This document shows, one piece after another, positions 31,986 through 40,724 of a stretch of DNA of 64,000 nucleotides. The position numbers and the translations under genes were made by a program. The notes below the pieces were generated by a model. That model saw only the letters and a program-made list of their open reading frames with translations. It did no database searches and was not told where the DNA came from. Each line of letters starts with the position of its first letter. Position 1 is the stretch's first letter. The DNA is from Rheinheimera oceanensis. Its GTDB lineage: Bacteria > Pseudomonadota > Gammaproteobacteria > Enterobacterales > Alteromonadaceae. The stretch lies in contig NZ_JAGPNM010000001.1 of assembly GCF_018831085.1 (NCBI RefSeq), positions 558,001 to 622,000 on the forward strand, given 5' to 3'.

Positions 31986-32999
31986 TTACATAGTTTTTAG
32001 CTGCGTTATCAGCCAATCTTTAATGTTGGCATCCCGCTTGTTCGGCAGTTCACCTGCAATCCCTTGTTGTGTATCAGCTAAATGTGCTACCGGGTTGCCA
32101 TCAGCATGGAATGCAAAATGATTAAAAAATGCCTGCCAATGCTGCCGTTGCTCTGGTGGCAGATTCCTTATTGTTATTAAGGTGTGCAACAGACTATCAA
32201 ACGGTGAAGCCTGATTCGCATCATCACCGAGTGAGCCACCCCACCAATAATTGATAAGAATATTAACTGCAGACAATGATTCCACATGATGCCACCACAA
32301 GGTAGGTATATACAGTACATCGCCAGGTTCAAGCGCAGCGAATTGAGCATGCTCAAGCGCCGTTTTGAATTTAGGATGTGCGGCAAAATCCGGCTTTAGC
32401 ATATCAACCATACTGATGGGAGCTCCAGCCGGGGTGAAGTCCAGCGGGCCGATATATAAGTTGCTGACCTGCTCTGGAGGAAATAAGGTAAAACGCCGTG
32501 CCCCCGCCACGACACAGGCCAAGTTATCTGCATTGTCAAAGTGCGCTGGCACTATTATGCGGTTTCCTACCCAGATCCGTGGGCAAATATCTGCCGCCAG
32601 CAACGGCATAGTATTAAAACGGTGAAAGTCTGGTAAACAGGCATCAGTCCGCGCACTTTGCACTGCTATATGCAACGCATCTTTTTTACCATTAATTTTG
32701 CGCAGCTCATTAATAACAGCCGTAACGGGCGCCTTTTGCCGTTCAAAGTTAAACCCTGTCAGCGTGTCGTTGTAACTTAAACGCCCGCCACTGTCCGGAT
32801 GAGCCAGAACTGTATTGACTTCAGCTCTGTTATCCAGCGCGGCAAAATACTGTTGTAATTGCATATCTGATTGCAAAGCAGCCTGCACTGCAGGCCAGTG
32901 TTTTACTGCCTGGCGCAATATCGCTGGCTGATGTAACGGAACAATCTTCTGCCGGAACAAAGCTTCATCGACGTTGTGCCACTGGGTAACATCTTTCAT
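31986..32999 (-). CDS. Cupin-like (JmjC-type, cupin_8) putative Fe(II)/2-oxoglutarate oxygenase
   Basis: 337 residues. HFDNADNLACVVAGARRFTLFPPEQVSNLYIGP supplies the HxD metal pair, and GDVLYIPTLWWHHVESL the distal His, as in JmjC/FIH-like hydroxylases. Such genes sit next to TonB receptors, SapC and often flavin-dependent halogenases in marine gammaproteobacteria. The substrate is unknown; a hydroxylation related to sugar uptake or to the receptor is conceivable. It has a GGAGG ribosome site. It is 88 bases after the receptor gene, with a strong hairpin in between. Confidence 0.85.
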   Translation of the reverse strand: MKDVTQWHNVDEALFRQKIVPLHQPAILRQAVKHWPAVQAALQSDMQLQQYFAALDNRAEVNTVLAHPDSGGRLSYNDTLTGFNFERQKAPVTAVINELRKINGKKDALHIAVQSARTDACLPDFHRFNTMPLLAADICPRIWVGNRIIVPAHFDNADNLACVVAGARRFTLFPPEQVSNLYIGPLDFTPAGAPISMVDMLKPDFAAHPKFKTALEHAQFAALEPGDVLYIPTLWWHHVESLSAVNILINYWWGGSLGDDANQASPFDSLLHTLITIRNLPPEQRQHWQAFFNHFAFHADGNPVAHLADTQQGIAGELPNKRDANIKDWLITQLKTM

Positions 33000-33031
33000 A
33001 TAATTACCTCCACTCAGTAGCTGAAAATATA

Positions 33032-33062
33032 AAGGTTGGTACTGCTAAGCAGTACCAACCTT
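33032..33062. terminator. Strong hairpin between the TonB receptor and cupin genes
   Basis: AAGGTTGGTACTGCT and AGCAGTACCAACCTT form a 15-base-pair perfect stem around one base, 25 bases after the receptor stop codon. The minus-strand tail (TTATATTTT) is only moderately T-rich. It may be a partial terminator or an mRNA end that sets higher receptor than cupin/SapC levels. Confidence 0.6.
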
Positions 33063-33087
33063 GGCCTTACGGTCAACATTTCGCAAA

Positions 33088-35766
33088 TCAGAAGTTCATA
33101 CGAACACCGGCAACAAAACGGCGGCCATTTTCATAGATTGAAAATAACCGGGCTTTATCAGTATTGTATTCAACAACTTCTTCATTGGTCAGGTTAACAG
33201 CTTCCAGGGAGAAGGTAATATTGTCGGTCAGGTTATAACTTAGACTGGCATCCAGTTGGCCATAACTGTCATTCCATAACTCATCACCGTTATAGTGCAG
33301 GCCTTTGTACCATTCAGTGCGGTAGTTATACATTAAACGGGCACCAATTTTATCTGTCTCATAGTACACGCTGGCATTAGCCATATGTCTGGATGTACCT
33401 TCAACCAGGCCCGATCCCGGCAAAGTCAGATCGCGCGTTTCATCACGTTTAGCATTGGTATAGGTGTAATTGGCACTTATGCCAAAATCACCAAACGCCT
33501 GCTGATAACTCACTTCAAAACCATCTGTTTTACCACCTGGGCCATTTTCAGGGCGGGTAAAGGTAACATCGACCCACTCTTCGCCTTCTTCCCAGTAGCG
33601 CTCATCCACAAAGGTTGAGAAGCTGCGGTAACTTTTTACATCTTTATGGAAGTACGTTACTGCAAACAAGGCTGATGCATCAAAATACCACTCCCAGGAT
33701 ATATCAAACTGGTCAGCAATTTGTGGCATTAACATTGGGTTGCTGGCACTACCCGTTGGCTGGGCTACGTCAAGCGAACCATAGGTGATAGAAGATGAAA
33801 TATTATTCCAGTCTTGCCGTGCCATCACTCGCGCAGCACCAAAGCGCAGGATCTGATCGTCTGATAAATCAAAAGCAATATTCAGGCTGGGCAGCACTTC
33901 ACTGTAGTCGTTATCCGTTTCAACCCAAGCCAGGTACTCCGGTGTCAACCATTCACGATCTATAGTTTGTAAGCCCCAGGAATCGCCGGAAAATTCATAG
34001 CCACCAGAGGTTTGTTTGGTATCAACATAACGAATACCAACGTTACCGCGGAAGCCCTCTCCCTCAAAATCCCCCTGAACATACAGCGCTAAAATATTCT
34101 CTTCAACACTCCAGATTTCTGGCAAATTAAGTGATTTAGCATAATCTGCCGGTACACCATTTAGCCCTTCAAAAGCAATTTGTTCCATAACAGCACGGTT
34201 ATGAGCCAGTTGCCGTGTCATATTGCCATTTACTACAGCATCAATATTAACGGTGCCGCTGAACAGGCCACATTGGGCTAAATCGTAACAACTGGCAAAA
34301 ATATGATCCAGATAACTACCTGCAACATCCTCGTTACCTGTCATGGTTTGTGGGCCATGCCAGCTATAAGCAATACGGTCCTGAGTACGTTCAGCTACGC
34401 GATATTTAACGCCGGTTTTTACTGCTGAAAACGCTCCTTTTTGTACCGGAATAGTGAAATCGAGCTGACCATAGGTTTCTTCGTCAGTTGTTGGTTTTTC
34501 GCCACCCCATATCCAGCCAGGCCGGAACTGAGTAGGGTCAGACGCATCTACCGTAGTTGACGCCGATGGTTTACTACCACGCAAATCAAAGGTGTAGCCG
34601 GTAATATCTGCCGGGGTACCATATTCCCATGACGTTTCGCGATAAGTACCACCTTTGGCTTTGGTATGGCCTACCTGAGTATGTAATTCAAACGTTTCTG
34701 CACTATAGGTCAGATCGAAGTCTATAGATCGGGTTTCAGTAGAAGATACACGATTAATAAAGTTATATGCCGCTGTACCACCCGTCGCGACTTCACCTGC
34801 AACAATACTGCCATTTTCGATGACCGTGTTTGTCAGTGCAGCGGCATTGTTATTGACAAAAATAAGCCAGTTCTGGTTCTGGTTGTTGGCGTCTACTTTA
34901 GAATCCAGTACGTTCAGCACCATATCCAGATTGTCATTTGGTCTTGCCTGTAATGACAAAAACAAGGTTTCGCGTTCGCGGTCTTGTTCAAACCGAGGCA
35001 CACCAATATGGCTCGGTACTTTTGTATCTAAATCAGGGTTAGTTGGCCAGCCCAGAACTTCAACACCTTCACGAACAACTTTACGATCCTGCTTAATAGC
35101 CGACACTAAAATACCGAAACTGTCGTCATCGTTTTTCCAGGAATACAAGCCAGAGATCTGAGGGTCCCACTTTTCTGACGTTTCTGAATACTGCCCTTCC
35201 AGAGAAATATTGACTGAATTAGCATCCATCGACAACGGTTTGCGTGTACGCAGAATAACCGTACCGCCAATCGAACCTTCATCAATACTGGCAAGCGGCG
35301 ATTTATAAACTTCTAAATCGGATACCAGTGCTGACGGCAACATAGTGTAGTTAAAGCTACGCCCCGGATTATCCAGAATAAACCAGTCTGCTGTTGCTAC
35401 GGTCTGACCATTAAGTAAAGTACGGTTAGTAGATGAACTGGCACCGCGTACTGTAATTTTTTCACCTTCACCAAACTCACGGCTTACACCGACACCGGTA
35501 ATACGTGACAATGACTCGGCAACGTTTTTATCAGGAAACTTGCCGATATCTTCTGCCGTAACCACATCTACCACGGCATTTGAGTAGCGCTTGGCATTTA
35601 AGTTAGCCTCTTGTGACGCGCGGATACCGCGGATCTCTATAACTTCAACCTGTTCTGTTGTTTCAACCTGATCAGCGGCAAATGCCGGCATTGTTAATGC
35701 GGCGCTTCCTACCAACAAGCTGAGTTTCACTGCTAAGGCACATTTATTAATTTTATTGTGCTGCAT
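33088..35766 (-). CDS. TonB-dependent receptor for GlcNAc/chitin oligosaccharides (NagR regulon)
   Basis: 892 residues. Signal peptide (VKLSLLVGSAALTMPAFA), then a TonB-box-like VEVIEIRGIRASQEANLN, plug motifs (VVTAEDIGKFPDKNVAESL, RITGVGVSREFGEGEKITVRG) and a barrel ending in VAGVRMNF. Like the receptor at 341-3298 it is of the large carbohydrate type. A NagR-type operator lies 56 bases upstream, and the cupin, SapC, GH20 and nag genes follow, which supports chitooligosaccharides as ligand. Ribosome site GGGAGAAG. Confidence 0.92.
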   Translation of the reverse strand: MQHNKINKCALAVKLSLLVGSAALTMPAFAADQVETTEQVEVIEIRGIRASQEANLNAKRYSNAVVDVVTAEDIGKFPDKNVAESLSRITGVGVSREFGEGEKITVRGASSSTNRTLLNGQTVATADWFILDNPGRSFNYTMLPSALVSDLEVYKSPLASIDEGSIGGTVILRTRKPLSMDANSVNISLEGQYSETSEKWDPQISGLYSWKNDDDSFGILVSAIKQDRKVVREGVEVLGWPTNPDLDTKVPSHIGVPRFEQDRERETLFLSLQARPNDNLDMVLNVLDSKVDANNQNQNWLIFVNNNAAALTNTVIENGSIVAGEVATGGTAAYNFINRVSSTETRSIDFDLTYSAETFELHTQVGHTKAKGGTYRETSWEYGTPADITGYTFDLRGSKPSASTTVDASDPTQFRPGWIWGGEKPTTDEETYGQLDFTIPVQKGAFSAVKTGVKYRVAERTQDRIAYSWHGPQTMTGNEDVAGSYLDHIFASCYDLAQCGLFSGTVNIDAVVNGNMTRQLAHNRAVMEQIAFEGLNGVPADYAKSLNLPEIWSVEENILALYVQGDFEGEGFRGNVGIRYVDTKQTSGGYEFSGDSWGLQTIDREWLTPEYLAWVETDNDYSEVLPSLNIAFDLSDDQILRFGAARVMARQDWNNISSSITYGSLDVAQPTGSASNPMLMPQIADQFDISWEWYFDASALFAVTYFHKDVKSYRSFSTFVDERYWEEGEEWVDVTFTRPENGPGGKTDGFEVSYQQAFGDFGISANYTYTNAKRDETRDLTLPGSGLVEGTSRHMANASVYYETDKIGARLMYNYRTEWYKGLHYNGDELWNDSYGQLDASLSYNLTDNITFSLEAVNLTNEEVVEYNTDKARLFSIYENGRRFVAGVRMNF

Positions 35767-35821
35767 ATGCTTCTCCCGTTCCTGTTTTAATTTTTACTGT
35801 TTTACTTCATCCCGGACACTT

Positions 35822-35839
35822 AATGACAACGCTGTCATT
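35822..35839. promoter_or_regulatory. NagR-type operator before the TonB receptor gene
   Basis: AATGACAACGCTGTCATT is palindromic at all but one pair. It shares the TGACARCG-YTGTCA layout with 28259-28276. It lies 56 bases upstream of the receptor ATG, in position to repress it. Confidence 0.8.
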
Positions 35840-36121
35840 GCAAATGAACATACACAAAAAAATTTGCCTTTGCAAACCCAATACGACGAAAATTTAACCA
35901 TATTACCCACAACACGCTATTGGCTTATTTAGCCGCCTCTTTGCTACGGTAAAAATCTGCTCGTAAAAAAAGCAGCTCTGTAGGTTTATTTTTTAAAATT
36001 AATTCATAAAGTTAAACAAAAATACTGCCAGATAAAGCAAAGCGGAGCTCAGTGCAGTAGTAATTAACATTTGCCGTTTAGCTCAAAAAGAGGTATCCAT
36101 TAGTTTAATTTGATCTAACAG

Positions 36122-36139
36122 ATGACCAGCGCTGTCATT
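36122..36139. promoter_or_regulatory. Imperfect NagR-type site before the regulator gene
   Basis: ATGACCAGCGCTGTCATT keeps the right half site (CGCTGTCATT) exactly, but the left TGAC is displaced by one base. It lies 71 bases upstream of the regulator ATG, which suggests weak self-regulation. Confidence 0.6.
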
Positions 36140-36210
36140 TCTATACTAAACATTACTGCAAATGGCGATATAATAGGCAGCCTTAACGTAGTAAAACCGT
36201 GGGATAAACC

Positions 36211-37236
36211 ATGAAAGTAACCATTAATGATGTTGCCAGCCATGCTGGGGTATCCATTAAAACCGTATCCCGGGTAATGAACAATGAACCGTCGGTGCGA
36301 AAAGACACCTATGACAAAGTGATGGCCGCTATAACCGCACTGCAATATCAGCCTAATGCCGCCGCCCGTAACCTGGCCAGTAGCCGCTCATTTAGCATTG
36401 GTTATATTTACGACAACCCTAATGCCTATTATGTTATTGATATGCAACGTGGTTTACTTGATGCCTGCCGCAAGCACGGTTATGAGTTGCTTATTCACCC
36501 TACCAATGCCAAATCACCGGATATTGTGCAGGAGGTTATAGATTTAGTGCAGCAATCACGTTTAGCCGGTCTGGTGCTGACACCACCGTTTTCTGAAATG
36601 CCACATATTGCCGAAGCGCTGGAAAAAATCGGCGTGCATTTTGTCAGAATTATCTCCGGCTCTACCCCATCGCCTAAGTTAAGTAACTGCGTGCTGGTAG
36701 ACGATTTTACCGCCGCCTTTAAAATTACTAACCATCTGCTGGAACTGGGCCACACGGATATCGCCTTTTTATGCGGTGACGAAGAACACAGCTCAAGCGG
36801 CGAGCGCTTAGCCGGTTATCAGGCCGCACTGACTAAACGCGGCATTACCCCCAACCCCAAATTTATTGTGCCGGGCAGTTATTCATTTGAATCGGGCGTA
36901 AAAGGCGCAAAACAGCTGATGAACCTGAGCAAAAAACCCAGCGCTATTTTTGCCTGTAATGATGAAATTGCCGCCGGTGCCCTATTCAGTGCCCGGCTGA
37001 TGAATATTGCTATTCCACAGCAACTGGCCATTGCCGGTTTTGAAAACAGCCCGTTTTCACGCCAAACCTGGCCGCCGTTAACCACGGCACATCAGCCTAA
37101 CGTTACCATAGCGCAGCAAGCGGCAGAGTTGTTATTCCGCCATGCCAAGCCTAATGCCAGCAAGATGCTGGCAGACAAACAGCCGGTATTTATTCCTGAG
37201 CTGCTGGTGCGTGAATCTACTGCTGTTAATGATTAA
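36211..37236 (+). CDS. nagR: LacI-family transcriptional regulator, NagR-like
   Basis: 341 residues. The N-terminal LacI helix-turn-helix is complete (VTINDVASHAGVSIKTVSRV), with the hinge region at about 45-60, followed by a periplasmic-binding-like sensor domain (IGYIYDNPNAYYVIDMQRG, AIFACNDEIAAGALF). LacI proteins of this type control GlcNAc genes in Alteromonadales. Here the assignment rests on related operators found before this gene, the TonB receptor gene and the nagK/GH20 pair. The likely inducer, an intermediate such as GlcNAc-6-P, is an inference. Confidence 0.85.
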   Translation: MKVTINDVASHAGVSIKTVSRVMNNEPSVRKDTYDKVMAAITALQYQPNAAARNLASSRSFSIGYIYDNPNAYYVIDMQRGLLDACRKHGYELLIHPTNAKSPDIVQEVIDLVQQSRLAGLVLTPPFSEMPHIAEALEKIGVHFVRIISGSTPSPKLSNCVLVDDFTAAFKITNHLLELGHTDIAFLCGDEEHSSSGERLAGYQAALTKRGITPNPKFIVPGSYSFESGVKGAKQLMNLSKKPSAIFACNDEIAAGALFSARLMNIAIPQQLAIAGFENSPFSRQTWPPLTTAHQPNVTIAQQAAELLFRHAKPNASKMLADKQPVFIPELLVRESTAVND

Positions 37237-37238
37237 TA

Positions 37239-37276
37239 ATATCAAGACAAGATTTTTGAAAATCTTGTCTTGATAT
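37239..37276. terminator. Long perfect inverted repeat between convergent genes
   Basis: Two 18-base arms, ATATCAAGACAAGATTTT and its exact complement, are separated by only TG. The palindrome begins three bases after the nagR-like stop codon and ends six bases before the stop of the convergent gene. It probably ends transcription from both sides, although the stem is A+T-rich and has no separate T run. Confidence 0.55.
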
Positions 37277-37282
37277 ATGCAA

Positions 37283-38176
37283 CTAGTACGCACATCTGGG
37301 AACTGTACATGTTAGAGTTGTACCAGAAAATGAGCATATCATAATGTAAGAAGTGCACGTCATATTATTAAATACTGATACGCCAAACATTGCCTCCAGA
37401 TACTGTCTCATACTTTGATAACTTTCTGGATTAGAAAATTGATATGAACCGGTGATCATATTACGATTGGTTGGCACAGTATTATTATCTGCGTCCCTTG
37501 CTGTATTCTCAGCTATATCTAAGGTTCGGGAAGACAGATTTGGGTATACGAGGATAGAAGAACCGTCAGGGAACTCTATTCTATAGCCTAACTTCAGATC
37601 TTTAAGATGCAGAGCCCCCAATGACAGAGTGTCTGTTATTCTATTGGTTATTGCTGCAATATCATATACACCTAATGCAATATGGGACTCATACATATTG
37701 TTTCGCATTTGGCTGTTAGATAAAAAGTCATGAACAGTGATAGCTGGGTGTATTATTTTCACAGTTCCCAACTCAAAGGGAGCCGCATTCTTCAAGAGCA
37801 ACGATGGTGCAACCTTATTATTTAAGGATCTATTGTTCTGAATAGCAGATTTCAAACTGTCGTACAGAGCAAAGATATCATTAAACGCTTCCTGCTCAGC
37901 AGGGTTCAAAGGAATTAAATTCGTTTTATGAATGGGAAATCGGTCTGGTCCTTCTACAACATAATCTATGTACACATTGTATTTGAAGCCCTCTCGCATA
38001 TAAAAATCAGCTACATACACTTCACCGGATTGATTCCAGTTAAATACTGACTTTGCTGCGTGCTCCCGACCAACAGTACCGCATGGATCACAGGCAGTAA
38101 TTTTTGCTATAGAAGCAGCAGTAGCATTCAGAGATCCAATTATCAACAAAAGTGTAAAAAGCATGTATTTTAACAT
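37283..38176 (-). CDS. Exported protein of unknown function ending in C-x-x-P-R-C-A
   Basis: 297 residues with signal peptide (KYMLFTLLLIIGSLNATAA). I recognise no domain. Two Cys close to the mature N-terminus (ACDPCGTVGRE) and five near the C-terminus (CTSYIMIC...CTVPRCAY) suggest disulfides. The last residues TCTVPRCAY resemble the C-terminal KCSLPRCAIAP of the dockerin protein at 45629-47461. The gene is more A+T-rich than its neighbours and has no partner on its strand, so it may be a later arrival. Confidence 0.7.
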   Translation of the reverse strand: MLKYMLFTLLLIIGSLNATAASIAKITACDPCGTVGREHAAKSVFNWNQSGEVYVADFYMREGFKYNVYIDYVVEGPDRFPIHKTNLIPLNPAEQEAFNDIFALYDSLKSAIQNNRSLNNKVAPSLLLKNAAPFELGTVKIIHPAITVHDFLSNSQMRNNMYESHIALGVYDIAAITNRITDTLSLGALHLKDLKLGYRIEFPDGSSILVYPNLSSRTLDIAENTARDADNNTVPTNRNMITGSYQFSNPESYQSMRQYLEAMFGVSVFNNMTCTSYIMICSFSGTTLTCTVPRCAY

Positions 38177-38458
38177 TGCACATTCCTGTAATTGATGTTC
38201 CTATATAAGATAAACAGGAAAAGACTTAAAGTAAACAAAATTTAAACATTTACAAGCAGACAACACCCAAATGACTCCCATTTACATTACACCGTCAACC
38301 TAAAAGCACTTAAATTATTTACTTTGAGAAAAACAGACTGTATTTTGTGCCTATTCACAATAATTAGTACATTGAGAAAATCCCAGGCAGACAGCATTCT
38401 CCGGCAATATAGCATTAACAGTTGATTGATTATAAAGAATTCAAAAGGGGCCTTTAGT
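38177..38458. other. A+T-rich intergenic region without visible gene
   Basis: 282 bases between two divergent genes of unknown function. I see no RNA gene, repeat or operator that I can support; it presumably carries both promoters. Confidence 0.5.
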
Positions 38459-38668
38459 ATGATTATGACCAATACTTATGACGGATTAGTCGGTTTCGTA
38501 GTGACCTTTATAGCAGCCATGCTATGGGTGCTGCTACCAATATTTATCTACCTGATTGGCAGTAGGGTTCGTCGTATGTTACGAATTATGGAGTCGAACC
38601 AAATTGCAATTGAGGATCTGAACCGCAATGTCAAAATATTAACCGAGATACAGAAAAAACAATTATAA
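38459..38668 (+). CDS. Small single-pass membrane protein, unknown
   Basis: 69 residues from the ATG at 38459, selected because AAGGGG lies eight bases before it. One membrane helix (GFVVTFIAAMLWVLLPIFIYLIG) is followed by a basic and then amphipathic, coiled-coil-like tail (RRMLRIMESNQIAIEDLNRNV). Function unknown. The hairpin at 38714-38750 is likely its terminator. Confidence 0.6.
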   Translation: MIMTNTYDGLVGFVVTFIAAMLWVLLPIFIYLIGSRVRRMLRIMESNQIAIEDLNRNVKILTEIQKKQL

Positions 38669-38713
38669 AACAACAGCCTAAATTCACCCGATGTAATATT
38701 TTAACTAAATAGA

Positions 38714-38750
38714 GAGGCTATGCAGTTTGCAACAGCCTCAACTATTTTTT
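38714..38750 (+). terminator. Possible terminator after the small membrane protein gene
   Basis: GAGGCT / AGCCTC stem with an inner TGCAGTTTGCA hairpin, followed by ACTATTTTTT on the plus strand. It lies 45 bases past the small gene and eight bases before the stop codon of the convergent AbgT gene. Confidence 0.5.
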
Positions 38751-38757
38751 CGGTACT

Positions 38758-40350
38758 CTATCCAAAGTTATAATAGGTTGGTGAACCCGGCCCCACCGGC
38801 AGGCCAAATACAAACACCCACAGGTAAAACAATGTAACCCAGCCGACAAAAAACACCATGGTGTAGGGCAGCATGGTGGCAATCAGTGTACCTATGCCTA
38901 AATCCTTTTTGTAGCGTGCCGCTACCGCCAGTATTAAACCAAAGTAGCTCATCATCGGTGTAATAAGGTTGGTAACAGAATCACCGATCCGGTATGCCGC
39001 CTGTATTACCTCGGGGGAATAGCCAACGATCATCAGCATCGGCACAAAAATGGGTGCAAAAATTGCCCACTGCGCCGATGCAGAGCCCAGTGACAGGTTC
39101 ACCAACGCGCACATACCAATAAAAAACACAAACAGCATTGGGCCGGTCAGGCCAATATCCTGCAGCAAGGTTGCACCTTTTACTGCCAGAATCGACCCCA
39201 GATTCGACCAGCCAAAAAAGGCAACAAACTGAGCCGCAAAAAATACCAGTACGATATACAACCCCATTGAGCTGATGCTTTTGGCCATAGCATTAATTAC
39301 ATCGCGGTCGGTTTTCATAGTGCCGACAATACGGCCGTAGATATAACCCGGTATCGCAAAGCTGATAAAAATAAATACCACTATGCCTTGTAAAAACGGT
39401 GAGCCGGCAACTAAACCCGTTTGTGGGTGGCGTAACGGCCCCCATTGCGGCACCACACTTAGTGCTAATAAAACACCCAGCGCAACAAAGGCCAACCCGG
39501 CTGCTGTTAAGCCGCGTTTTTCCGCAGCAGTCAGCTTATCCAGTTGCGGCTCGCCCAGTTCAATCGCCGCTTCACGCACATCATATTTGCCCAGTTTCGG
39601 CTCGACTATTTTTTCAGTAACAAAAGCACCCAGCGCCGCAATAAAAAAGGTACTGGCAATCATAAAAAACCAGTTCGCTTCTGGCCCTACAGTGTAGTTA
39701 GGGTCAATTAAATTGGCAGCAGACTGGGTAAAGCCCGCCAGTAACGGGTCAACAGTACCAATAAACAAATTAGCGCTATAGCCGCCTGACACACCGGCAA
39801 AAGCAGCTGCTAAGCCTGCCAGCGGGTGCCGGCCCAGTGAATGGAAGATCACTGCCGCCATCGGTATTAACACCACATAACCAAGCTCAGATGCCGTATT
39901 AGAAATAATACCGGCAAACACGATAGTCACGGTAACCATACGCTTGGACGCGCCCATAACCAGGCCACGCATCGCGGCAGAAATCAGCCCGGAGTGCTCG
40001 GCAATACTCACACCCAGCAAAGCTACCAGCACCACACCCAGTGGCGGAAAGCTGGTAAAATTAGTAACCAGGTTAGATACAATGCGTTGCAGGCCATCAA
40101 CACTAACCAGGTTAACCACACGGATCACGCCATCTGCCGCCCGCCCGGCAGTACCTTCCGGCCGCGGATCTACCGCGCTAACGTCAAAGTATGCTGCTAT
40201 ACCGCTGCCCAGCACCACGGCTACTGCAAACATCGCAAACAAGGTAACAGGGTGTGGCAACAGGTTACCAAACCACTCTACCGTATCAAGAAAACGGGTA
40301 AACCAACCACGTTTGCCGTTATCGGCAGTGTAATTGTCAGAAGCTGACAT
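38758..40350 (-). CDS. AbgT family transporter
   Basis: 530 residues with 11-13 predicted membrane helices. The opening GWFTRFLDTVEWFGNLLPHP and the segments GVSIAEHSGLISAAMRGLV, GVSGGYSANLFIGTVDPLLAG and NLSLGSASAQWAIFAPIFVPMLM are characteristic of the AbgT family. AbgT proteins move p-aminobenzoyl-glutamate in E. coli, and some act as sulfonamide exporters. No peptidase partner (AbgA/B) is adjacent, so the substrate stays open. Ribosome site GAGGA. Confidence 0.9.
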   Translation of the reverse strand: MSASDNYTADNGKRGWFTRFLDTVEWFGNLLPHPVTLFAMFAVAVVLGSGIAAYFDVSAVDPRPEGTAGRAADGVIRVVNLVSVDGLQRIVSNLVTNFTSFPPLGVVLVALLGVSIAEHSGLISAAMRGLVMGASKRMVTVTIVFAGIISNTASELGYVVLIPMAAVIFHSLGRHPLAGLAAAFAGVSGGYSANLFIGTVDPLLAGFTQSAANLIDPNYTVGPEANWFFMIASTFFIAALGAFVTEKIVEPKLGKYDVREAAIELGEPQLDKLTAAEKRGLTAAGLAFVALGVLLALSVVPQWGPLRHPQTGLVAGSPFLQGIVVFIFISFAIPGYIYGRIVGTMKTDRDVINAMAKSISSMGLYIVLVFFAAQFVAFFGWSNLGSILAVKGATLLQDIGLTGPMLFVFFIGMCALVNLSLGSASAQWAIFAPIFVPMLMIVGYSPEVIQAAYRIGDSVTNLITPMMSYFGLILAVAARYKKDLGIGTLIATMLPYTMVFFVGWVTLFYLWVFVFGLPVGPGSPTYYNFG

Positions 40351-40724
40351 AAAGTATCCTCAACGTAAGACTTTATCCGGTGCTACAACCACTGGGTTAG
40401 CACACTGATTATGCCGCTTTATGCCATACAGAGCGTAATAAGCTATTAAAACGCTGAAAAATAACATTTATGACGGCCAAAACCATCATCGGAGCGGGCG
40501 TAATTTTGTTGTAAGCCGGCAAATTTAGCACAACTGGCGGGCATCACAAAACCTCAATAGCTTATTCTGTCAATTAGCCATCCGGATAACATCGTACCTC
40601 AATGTTTTAGCGCAACATAAAGTACGCAGGCACTTATAGCACTAAAGTAGCGTTGCCCAACTTTAGCGCGGCTTCTAGCATGAGCAGAATCAGCCAATAG
40701 CTATTTCACTACGGAGCAAACAGC
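40351..40724. other. Intergenic region before the 3-hydroxybutyrate dehydrogenase gene
   Basis: 374 bases between divergent genes, no gene seen. An inverted repeat CTAAAGT (40642-40648) / ACTTTAG (40660-40666) lies about 60 bases before the dehydrogenase ATG and could be an operator. Confidence 0.4.

Larger units (their letters stand above)
35767..36210. other. Regulatory intergenic region between the TonB receptor and nagR-like genes
   Basis: 444 bases, A+T-rich, no gene seen. It contains the divergent promoters of the receptor operon and the LacI-type regulator gene, and two operator-like sites (35822-35839 and 36122-36139). Confidence 0.7.

Noticed and set aside
40642..40666. Sigma-54 promoter before the 3-hydroxybutyrate dehydrogenase gene
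   Set aside because: Only a 7-base inverted repeat is present; the GG and GC elements at the required spacing are missing.
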